Below, in pieces: positions 52,173 to 64,000 of a DNA stretch of 64,000 nucleotides; position 1 is the first letter of the stretch, and each line of letters opens with the position of its first letter. This stretch comes from Ulva prolifera (Eukaryota; Chlorophyta; Ulvophyceae; Ulvales; Ulvaceae), in contig CM041198.1 of NCBI GenBank assembly GCA_023078555.1, positions 9,657,836 to 9,721,835 on the forward strand. Reading direction: 5' to 3'. Below the pieces are notes generated by a model. It saw only the letters and a list, made by a program, of their open reading frames with translations. It was not told the DNA's origin and made no database searches. The position numbers and the translations under genes were made by a program.

Positions 52173-53399
52173 GCCCCCTGTCATTGTGCCACCAATTGCC
52201 AAACCGACGGTTGGGTGAGCAAGCCAGGCTATGTACAAAGTGCGTGTACTATCTCGGGGAATAGCTCCGCCATACTGAGAAGTGCGCAACACCGTTCCTC
52301 CAGAGGTTTGGGTCTAAGCGGGCTAGAATCTGGGAGGCATCAACAGCAGATCCGAAGTGCAAGCATGTCCAGTGCGCTGGCCAAGTGTCGTACACAGCAC
52401 TAGATGCCGGAGAAGACAGATCACAAACACAACATGACCGGCGCACAGACAGTTGCATCGGCATCCTGGGTGGGGGTGCAAGCGGCACCAAGAGTGTATC
52501 AAGCTCTTCACCCTGGGGGCGGCGCAAGCGTACGGCCAGTCAGCCGCCGGAGGCTTCATGGGACCCTCCACGAAACGCTAACACAGGCGTGAAAGCAAAA
52601 CACATTCAGGTCATGGCCAATGGCCCATGGAGGTGATGCAGAGTCAAGCAGGAACGCCATACTGACCTGTGTAGCGCTCTTAGTATCATACACAAAGCCC
52701 CCTCATTGGGGGATGCGGTCTGCATGTCCTGCGCTGCTCACAATCCATTCTCAGCCGCAGAATGAACGCCCGATTGCATCCGTGGTAGTGTGCTTCTGTT
52801 ACACACCGCGAATGACTTATTTCAAACATGCATACAGCGGAACGAATTGTCAGCAGCACCACATTGGTGGCTTTCGCGTTGGAGATCCGATCCGGGGATG
52901 GGTGCTGCTTATGATATTTAACAACGCATACAGTGCCCCCTGACAGCTGCGGAACATGCACTAGTGAGCTCATGTCCGTCTCGCTCGGAGACAACATTTC
53001 ACAGCCGGCAGCATCGCCATGGAGGCCGGTAAGCCCACTCTGGAAAAGAGGAGCCACCGCAGACACCTGCATACAGTCAGTCCCAGGAATCCACGCAAGC
53101 GTCCATCGCTACGCCGTGCTTGTCCGCCGTGAGGTAACCAATACAAAGTGGTCTGGTCTGCGGAGCAAACCCCGGAAGCGCGTCGGCAATGTCTTGAGAA
53201 TCTGCGCAACGGTCTGTTGAGGTATCTCGAGATAAAGTGCCACAAGGTCGGGTTGGTGTGACGGCGTGTAGTGAGCAGGGGTGTGCACCCCTACAGGGAT
53301 CCCGATGAATATGAACATTTTTGGAGCAAACCCCGGTGGCCGGCTTCGAGGGCCACCGGGATGCCGCCATGAACTGCAAGCGGTCCACCAGGGCCACCC

Positions 53400-53431
53400 T
53401 GGTGAGCCCAGCACCTGGTGAGCCCAGCACC
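53400..53431. repeat. 16-bp tandem duplication
   Basis: TGGTGAGCCCAGCACC occurs twice in tandem, and the flanking sequence repeats parts of the same GGCCACC/CCACCGG words, suggesting local slippage. Confidence 0.85.
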
Positions 53432-53698
53432 GGGATGTCCCGATGACGGACAGCTGCGCAGCGACCGGTCGATGAGCAACGAGGAAGAAGTGACTACGAT
53501 TTCATCGAACAAAGCAAAACCTGCATGATGCAATTGATGCAACGCATGTGAGAAATGACATGAGCACTGGCATGCACGAGTGCTGCACTAGGTCCACTGC
53601 TCCTCGCGACCCAGACGCACCAGAGCCGGCTGTAGACACGGGCGATCAGTCACTGATAACACGGGCATGTGTATTGAACAGCTTGAGACGCTGCTGAC

Positions 53699-53714
53699 GG
53701 GGGGGGGGGGGGGG
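53699..53714. repeat. G16 homopolymer
   Basis: A run of 16 consecutive G on the plus strand. Such runs can form quadruplexes and are common assembly or sequencing weak points. Confidence 0.95.
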
Positions 53715-54218
53715 TGTAGGTTTGTAATGCCGCTTTAAGCATGCATGGTGCTTCTGATGACATGGCTTGTGCCACTTGCAGCAAAACCACTTTTCCCCCC
53801 CCTGGACATCGAAACACAACAGGGATTCCCCCCTTTGGAAAAGCAGAGGCTCCGGGCGCAGCCTGGTGGAAATGCCATTTTTCCGTCGGGGATCCCTTTA
53901 GCAAAAAGGGGGCGTGCATAACCCTGGTGCGTACCGTGTGGCCGCGCTGTGTAAACGTGGCTGGCCTCATTCGTGTCTGCAGTGAATGCAGCGTTTGCAC
54001 TGCAAAACTAACTCTTCCTCGTGCCCCGATTCAGCATGTCCGCACAGCAGAGCGCCTCGACAGAGATTGCAGGACACATGCACGCGTATGTGGCGCGCAT
54101 CAGCCATTGATGTTGATGGGCCCTGTTACACCCTCCCGGATCGAAACGAAGTTCCCCAAATTGGACACTACTCCACACCCCCATGGAGATTGGCCTCAGC
54201 GGCCTGGGGGTGAACAGA

Positions 54219-54656
<438 letters not shown>

Positions 54657-54782
54657 GGGTATGGGGGCTGCAAGGACCTGCCCCGGCGGCGGCCGGGCGG
54701 CCTTGTGCTCGGACACCAGGCGCGGTTGCAGTGCACAATTCTGTGGGTGTGGGTGCGTGTGGCTACCTTGGTGGGCACGGGT

Positions 54783-55011
54783 GGGTACTTTTGTGCGTGC
54801 AGGGTGGACGTAAGGGGGTGTGTGCGTGGGATTGCTTGCATGCGGTTGCGCATGTGTTTGGGTCTGAACAAAAGAGGGATCTTTTGTATGGGGTCTGTGT
54901 TGGGCAACCTGTTCTGCGGGGAGTGTTGGCTGTAGCCTGGGTGTTCTGAGTTCCAATTCTTGTGCTGCAGGCAGCGCTACCCACCTCCTCGTCTGTGTCC
55001 TTGTAACAAAC
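54783..55011 (+). mobile_element. possible fifth, diverged LINE tail
   Basis: A G/T-rich block ending GGCAGCGCTACCCACCTCC...TCCTTGTAACAAAC, which resembles the end motif GGTGCTACCTGCC...TTGTAACAC of the other copies. The body is not similar by eye, so it may belong to a related subfamily. Confidence 0.35.
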
Positions 55012-55189
55012 AAAGTGTCAAATAGCGCACGGTCAGCCGCAAGAAGTTCGGCGCAGCGCTTCGGGATGGGCGCAGGGGTGACAAAGCAGCAGCTCATGTA
55101 AACTGACCAGCATGGTGCAAAACCCTAGTTGACTTACAATGGCCACACGTGGGTGTCCATTGCCTCTGTGGTGGCAGCCGGAACCATTT

Positions 55190-56158
55190 GAATCAACATT
55201 TCGCATGTTGGTTGAGGGCACAGTACGCTGCGGCCTTTGGTAGGGCTGCAGCAGCTGCGCTCAGCCAACCACACGCGGCAGAAGGACCTTATGCAGGAAA
55301 TTCCAGGGCTGTCGAATTGCCTCAGTCACCAATGCTGAAATATTATTTCGGAAATATTGCGTTCGCCTGCTTGATTTATGCAGCAGCACAGGTTCGTTGG
55401 CGATTGCTGATCGACAACGTTGACTTTTTTGAATTCCAAGTTGCAGGTGCAGATACAAAGGGAACACTGCCGTTGGCCGTTTATTGTGATGCAACACCAT
55501 CATCTAGGGTATGTGCACAGCAATTCTGGTAAGGGCAGCAGAACTAGCACTACAGCAGCGTTGTCAAATATACTGTGACCATGATGATCTGGGCTATCAG
55601 GCAGGCCTTCATGAAGAGGTGAGCCCTGGCCCCAACTACAGCTGTGGCATGGTGAGTATGAACCGTATGACAGGCACTGCAACATGTGATGCAGTGAGCA
55701 AGCATGACGTGAGCAAGCCCCGGCATCTGTTTGCCCATTACCAAATTTCACGTAGGGACATGTACTATCTCGCAGCAAACAATGTACAAACCCTGCGAGT
55801 AGGCATGATAGTGTTCGCATGAACTCTAAACAATCTGCCTACCACATAGCCCACCTGTCAAACAGAACGGCTTTCTTAAAGCGGCCTGTTGCATCAACTA
55901 AAAAACTGAAGACACATTTCAAGGCTGTAGAGAAATGGCCGACAATACCTATGATAAAAGCAACAACATTACGCGTTGGGCAACGGTGCTGAGCCCTGCG
56001 GCAAGGATATTGTTGAGGAAGCGTCATCAAAGTTCATGCCAGTGCTTTGCCGTGACAAGCGACTGGATCGAGGTGGAGTTGAGCGAGGTGCCAGCATTGA
56101 TGTTGCTCTGCCAACAAGGCGTGTTGACTGTTTAGCTATGGTCCACTTCACATCCTGA
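55190..56158 (+). CDS. candidate gene, unknown
   Basis: Two plus-strand stretches look coding: about 55190-55508, containing SPMLKYYFGNIAFACLIYAA and then VDFFEFQVAGADTKGTLPLA with a GTATGT donor, and about 56012-56158, reading DIVEEASSKFMPVLCRDKRL and ending VDCLAMVHFTS and a stop. The join is not established, and the opposite strand is also open at 55969-56292, so the strand is uncertain for the second part. No family is recognised. If real it converges with the kinesin gene. Confidence 0.25.
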
Positions 56159-56361
56159 TGTGGTAGGCCGCACATGAGGGACGACAACTTGGTGTCCTGC
56201 CCGTCCCAGCCGTATAGCAGCAGAGTCAATTCTGCACTGGACTTTTGGCCCGCAGCAGACTGTACAATCTGCAGCGCAGCCTGTTGTTGCAAGCTTTATA
56301 AAGACAGTTGGGACAGAACAATGGAAGTGAAATGTTTGACAGGGGGTGCAAAGAATCTCAA

Positions 56362-59300
56362 TTACAAGTGGCACACCGAAGGATCCCACAGGCGCAGCAC
56401 AAGTGCCTTCTTGCGCTCCTTGATCTGCGTGATACCCCACCTCTCAAACAACTTTTCCCGGTCTTCATCGGTACAAATTTCCTTCAGTCGCATGGTCAAC
56501 CACTTCCTCTCTCGATGCATCAGGAGCTTCCGCTTCTGAAGCACTGTGGGCTCATCTTCCAGGTCCCTGCAGCCAAGAAACTTGAGCCACTCCGAAAATA
56601 AGTGAGCATGCAGGTGGCGGACCCACCAAAACACATCTGCCGAAACGAAATCCGAGATCAGGATAACGCCTAGACTCGAGACACAAGCGCACCACCTAGC
56701 AGCTGTCATATAGAACACAGTCTCTCATGTTGGGTTCGCAAACAAGATCATATTCATACCGCTGGAACTCAAGGAGGTGTCCATATTCTGCCCGGAAGTA
56801 GAATAGGTCTTTGCCCTGGTGTGCAAGCCAGAACTGGGACCGCTCTCGCAGTGGTACTTGGAGCTCACTCCACAACTGCACAATGCTTGTCAAAAGCTCC
56901 TCTACAGAAGGTTGCCGGTCCCATGATGATGTCAAAGAGTCCATGTATGTCCTCCCATCGAACATTGCGCCGTCTACCGCCCCAGCCTTTGCCTCTACCT
57001 GCGAGGCATTGGGCATGATGCAGTTAGTCTCAGTTGAAAAATATGGCAGACACGTGGCCAAACAAGCTGACACTAAGACCACTTGGATGTGTCAACATGC
57101 GACAACAGCAACACACGGATAGTTTGCATTGAAAAATGTTCTGTTGGCAAGCGCGAACAGGGCACACCGGTCTGCACTCAGCTCGCAAGTTGCAGCTCTG
57201 CTTGACCACACCACAGGATGTCTGGGTTTGCGAACACACCTGGCTTTGCAAAATCTCGATCTGCTTCTGCTGGTTCTCACATTTTTCTCGTGTTTTATCA
57301 AGTTCTTCATTTATTTCAGCTACCTCATTTTCTTGCTGCAGCACTCTTGCAACTAGCCAGTTTTTCGCCTCTTCATTTTCATCTATCGCATCCTACAACA
57401 TGTCTGTTGGGTCAGCATGATCGATTCGTGCTGTTCAACATTCAAATCTCGATCACAACGCATTGACGTGCACTCGAGACTGGCACAGCGCCCTGGCAAA
57501 TGTCAACACAAGGCCATCCAAGAAGTGACATCATGCCTGATATTGTGAGAGAACATTTTGTAGACTAGACAACTTTGCCTCCATGTGCTCTTTTACTTTC
57601 TGTTGCATTGTTCGCATCGTGCGTTTCAGATTAACAGCCTCCTGCGCCTTCATGCCATGCAGCGCACGTGCCATGATTGCCTTTATATCATCATCTGGGT
57701 CACAACTGCTGCCAAGAGAGTTGCTCTGTAGGCTCTGTCGTCCGGAACTCGTGCAAGCCCCAGCACCACGATCTGATGCAGGTTTGTGGCCCTGCCAGTG
57801 CGACTTTACCGGAGACCTCGAAAGAGCTTCCTCTGGTTCCTGATCATTGCTGCCGTGAGGGGTAGGTGTGTAAAGGTTACTCTGCAGTGCTAAACTGCAC
57901 GTTAGCAAATGACTTTGAACATGGCAATCCAGGGGCTGTTTATGGAGGAAGTCATTGGATCCTACAATCTGGAAAGCGAAAACCCATGCGTGTTCCAACG
58001 CTCTGCCTCCTCTCTCACAAACATTACGTTCTAGGTCCCCCAAAACAACCCATGCAGCCCGAATTTCAAAGCCTGAGCCTTGCAGAGACAGTTCAAGGTA
58101 CAATAGCTATGCACTGGCACATCTGCGCCACAGTGCCCATCACACCTTGCCTCGGTGCTGCTGCACAGTTATGCTGTCACCGACCTCCATTCCAGCCATC
58201 TCAACGGCTGCATCACTTGTCTCAGCTAGCAAAGGCCGTTCGCGAGATGTCACAGCTTCTCCGGCATCGGCTGAGGCAGGTGCCACAGCTGCTGATGCAT
58301 GTGATGATTTACAGTTGGTTGATAAGACGTTCCCAACCCACTCAGGCAAATCCTGGCGTTTCACAAGCGCCCGAAGGTCAGCTTCAGACACCCCTTTGGG
58401 TTGCGCCTGCACCCCATTCACAAGTTGAGTGCAACAGCTCCGGTGTCCCACTGCCGTCAACACACCTGGTTAGTTCCTACTCAAGTACCTACACCACCCC
58501 ATAAGATGTAAGACCAAGAGATGAGTCGCATACCTCCACAACGTCTGCTGTGATCTCTTTCACCATGTCTCTCAAATGCGCCAAAGTGGCAACTGCGTCT
58601 GTTTTCCGTTGCTGTGCTGCCTTCATGCGTGTGATTTCGGACTGAAGGTCAGCAATATCCTGCTGGACCGCCAGGTGCTCTTCCTCGACGGTGTTCTCAG
58701 ACTCCGCCTGTTGCTCTTCCAATGCCTTCAGCTGCAGCTCGAGCCTTGCCATTCGCAGCGGATCGCTCTCCACCCCCGGCTGACCTGCCCACCTTATATT
58801 TCGCACCCCAGATATCAAGTCATTTACAGCGGCCTCACCTCGCTCTCCAACAGCTGGTAGACGCGGTGACAATCGTGGGACACCAGAACGTGCACTTCCC
58901 AAGGCCTGTGGTGGCGTTTTTGAGCCATGCTTTTGGGGGAACTGCAGCACTGGGACTGCAGGGGAATCAGACGGGGGCTCCTTGAGCTCACTGCTGAAGG
59001 TTTGAAGCCTTGCTCGAATCTGTGGAGACACCAGGTCATCTACATTGCTATTGTCCCTGTTGCGAGGATTGATTGAATGAAGTGGCGGCCGTGTCGGCTT
59101 AGCCGCCGTTGCGGGCCGCATCTCGACCTCGTCCACCTCGGACATGGGTTGCAGCTCAGGTCGATGGTTATGACGGCTACCATCCAGATGGGGAGGCGTG
59201 CGCAGAGTCGATCGACGTGTGATCAAGGCAGAAAGTGACCCATGGAACGCAGGCATTGACTGTGTTATGGCAGACATGCGGCTGACTGCACTCCGCGCTT

Positions 59301-61341
59301 CACCGACAACTGAGGATGGCGCCCTGGAGGGGTCTTCCTCCCAGGCTCGATCATCTGGCGCCCACACAGGCGGTGCATTGAGCACAAGGCGCTCAAGACC
59401 TGCAATCTTCCTGCACACGCACAGCACACTTCAATATTACTTGGATGCTCGGGTCAATGATTGAAAAGATGCCATTTTACACTGAGATTTTCAACTGACA
59501 TGGCATCTTGCAAAACGCTGAATGCAGCTGCACGTGTGAATGCAAGTGCTGACTTGCACAAGACCTAAACACACCGGGCAAGCGCCTCCTTGTCTTGTCT
59601 GAGAGTGTCATTTTCCAACTGAAGCTGTGCTTCCAATAGATCCAACTGTTCATTGGTCTCACTGCCACCTGAGATGCCGTCTGATGCTGCACTAGCGCCG
59701 ACTCTATTCAACTGCTTCTGACGTTCTGCTTCAAGCAATTGATTACGCAATGCTTGAACTTCCTCCTCAAGCTGACGGATTCTGCTTTCGCTATTTGCCA
59801 CCACATTTATTTTTGGTGTCATTTTAACCTGCACAAAATACAGTACACATAGTGCACATGCCACTCCAGACATGCCCCAGAAATCAGAAACTGGAAATTT
59901 GTCACAACATTCATTACGGCAAATCAGACATGGTTCGTACTTTTTCGGCCAGCTCTACAAATTGCAGGGTCGACTTTGTATTTTCGATGGCTGACAGAGC
60001 CATGGATACGGTTGCGATCATAGCAGTATTGGAGTTGCCACCAAGATTAGGCTTCAGAAGGCGCGTCAAGTTGGAATCTCTGAAGGGGACGTGAGCAGCA
60101 CTTCCTTTGCTGGCTTGCTTGTCTGCGAGCATGCTGATGACTCTCTTCAATGTTAGCAAGCTCTGATTGATCTTTGCACTCTGCATGTCGCGCTGGGGCA
60201 GGTCACATTCAATTTAAGCTCCTTGACCCGACTGATGCAATGTCCGTGCTGCAACACAGAGCATACCTCCAGTTTCCGCTGCTTCTCATCAGGAAGAGGT
60301 CCCGAGTTGGCGTACTTGATGCGCGCTGCATCGGAGATGTGGGAAGCAGCAGGCTCGGACCCAGCAAGATCAACAAAGGTAATTGTTGAGTGCATTGTGC
60401 TGGTGTCACGCATGCTACCTTCAACTTTCGTCGTAAGCTGAGCCCCATCAGACGGTGGCTTTGGTGATGCCATAAATTTCCTACTTTCTAACATGATGGT
60501 TACAATCTGATGGGAGCGGGAGCTTTGAACATTGAAGCATGTTTCCCTCACCTGGAGTGACGCACTGAGGCACTGTCAAAGTGCAAAGCTATCAGAGCAG
60601 CATAAGGAATACAACCAACCTTTTGATGTGGGCGTGGGATGTAGACAGGTTTCAGCACCGAACCTTCCGGTTTATCTGAACGCGCGCGAGCATGCGCTGC
60701 AGGTGAGACGAAGAAAGTAGCGACTCTTCCGTTGCGCCCTTCATGATCGTCTTGCCAGCTTTCGTGTCTCCAAGCTCGACACGTGCTTGCATACCATCTT
60801 GCTGATTGTTCTGCAGTAGGTCATGAATAGCTTCATTGTAAACTTCGACGGCTGACATCTTAAGCAGAAACTCTCTGTCATGCGCGCCCATGATCCGCTG
60901 AAACAGATACTCCGCCGATTCCTTCATCAAGCCTTCCATCGTATATGTCTTTCCGGATCCTGTTTGTCCATAAGCAAATATGGTGACGTTCTTGCCGTCG
61001 ACAGCGTCGTTGAGCATTTGGGCAACAACGTCGCGAAAGACCGATGAGGTTGGCGCATTCGAGTCGAACACTCGCCCGAAGTTCCATACTTGTGGATAAT
61101 TCGACACCTGGAGCTCATTGCCGTTGTGTCGCAGTCCTACTCTTTCACCCGCCTGAATTTCATCATCGTTCAGCGGGCGAATCCTCACGGCAATGTTAAT
61201 GTGCTTCATCTTGCGTGCTGCAACACCAGCCATGCCATCATGACTGACAATATGCCTTCGATGAACATGCTCTTTCACTGATCGCTCACTACCCAGTGAG
61301 CCAAACACAGACGAAAGTTGCACTTGGTCCACACTATGCAT
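56362..61341 (-). CDS. kinesin-7 (NACK/CENP-E-type) motor protein
   Basis: Minus-strand exons 60664-61341, 60267-60551, 59941-60180, 59575-59828 and 58534-59410 join in phase; then about 58146-58460, about 57540-57820, 57240-57392 and 56998 down to the stop at 56362. The motor domain is N-terminal: VRIRPLNDDE, P-loop GQTGSGKTYTMEG, switch I NVQSSRSH, switch II VDLAGSE, KINQSLLTLKRVI and VPFRDSNLTRLLKPNLGG. The neck and stalk form coiled coils (RIRQLEEEVQALRNQLLEAE, NEVAEINEELDKTREKCEN). The C-terminus resembles the DUF3490 region of plant NACK kinesins: TYMDSLTSSWDRQPS...FWLAHQGKDLFYF and REKLFERWGI...KALVLRLW. NACK1-type kinesin-7s bring a MAPKKK to the cytokinetic midzone. The motor carries a Ser/Pro/Thr-rich insertion between switch I and II. 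The last exon border near 56740 is unsettled. It is divergent from VPS4. Confidence 0.88.
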
Positions 61342-61738
61342 GCTTGGCCAGCTTGGGCGCGCTCGAGGCTACGGGGCAGACGAGAACCGATTAGCCAACG
61401 CCCTCATGGAAGACGGCATGGCGCCACCGTGCTTCTGGTGCAGGAAAATAAAAAATGGCAATGGCAGCGCATCGCTCCGGATCGTTGCCTTGCAAGCGTT
61501 AATGGCTTGGCTCGGTCGAACGGCTTTGTGGGACTCCGCTCATACTCAATGCAGATATCAATCACGTCTTACGATCACATTTTGAGAGCGACTGTCGGCT
61601 CGCGTTACACCTCCCAAGATGTCGCTAACTACGTTCAAGGAGAAGGGGGTGGGTGCGACTTCTGTCCACTTCCTGTCCTTGACACAGGCCGAAATTGCTC
61701 GCACGAGGCTTTTGCACTCGTGAGTCTGTTGATCAGAT
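61342..61738. promoter_or_regulatory. divergent promoter region between kinesin-7 and VPS4
   Basis: About 400 bp separate the kinesin ATG (61341, minus) from the proposed VPS4 ATG (61739, plus). No other coding exon is needed by either gene, so both promoters and 5' UTRs must lie here. No TATA or named motif is evident by eye. Confidence 0.4.

Positions 61739-64000
<2,262 letters not shown>

Overview
This is nuclear DNA from a eukaryote with many introns, most likely a photosynthetic protist of the green lineage (prasinophyte-like). Four things point that way. Genes are split by short spliceosomal introns of roughly 80-420 bp that restore frame exactly. There is a lumen-targeted, Psb27-like photosystem II assembly protein with a bipartite plastid presequence. 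There is a plant/algal-type kinesin-7 with a DUF3490-like tail. There are remnants of a LINE-type reverse transcriptase of a kind I know from green-algal genomes. The lineage is an inference; no marker here fixes the species. Splice-site calls were made by hand by matching GT/AG signals, codon phase and protein-family conservation.

Layout, left to right. 0-9 kb: Psb27-like lumenal protein (-), an unrecognised small gene (-), a GNAT acetyltransferase (+) and a long multi-exon F-box gene (+). 9-18 kb: mostly sequence I cannot interpret, except a TFIIIC/GTF3C2-like WD-repeat gene (+, 11.4-13.2 kb) and an acidic unknown protein (-, 14.9-15.4 kb). 18-24.5 kb: two acyl-protein thioesterase (LYPLA/APT) paralogues (+) flanking a SANBR/KIAA1841-like BTB protein (-). 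24.5-29.1 kb: a METTL21-type lysine methyltransferase (-) and an RGG-box WD40 protein (-). 29-39 kb: several unrecognised genes, including a tail-anchored coiled-coil protein and an alanine-rich protein with a lysine-rich tail. 41-49.5 kb: ISCA/SufA Fe-S carrier (-), MSI1/RBBP4 histone chaperone (+) and an M14 cytosolic carboxypeptidase of the tubulin-deglutamylase type (-). 49.5-55 kb: a transposon and microsatellite zone with a LINE RT remnant, several related LINE 3' ends in both orientations, a (TG)n tract of about 100 bp, an (AC)n tract of about 155 bp and a G16 run. 55-64 kb: a weakly supported gene (+), kinesin-7 (-), and VPS4 (+), which runs off the right edge.

There is no single operon-like pathway. 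The notable neighbourhoods are the duplicated depalmitoylases around the SANBR-like gene, with the first paralogue carrying its own N-terminal myristoylation/palmitoylation motif; the head-to-head pair of a cytokinesis-type kinesin-7 and the ESCRT ATPase VPS4; and LINE tails sitting in (AC)n/(TG)n microsatellites. No CRISPR, rRNA, tRNA or prokaryotic gene organisation was seen.
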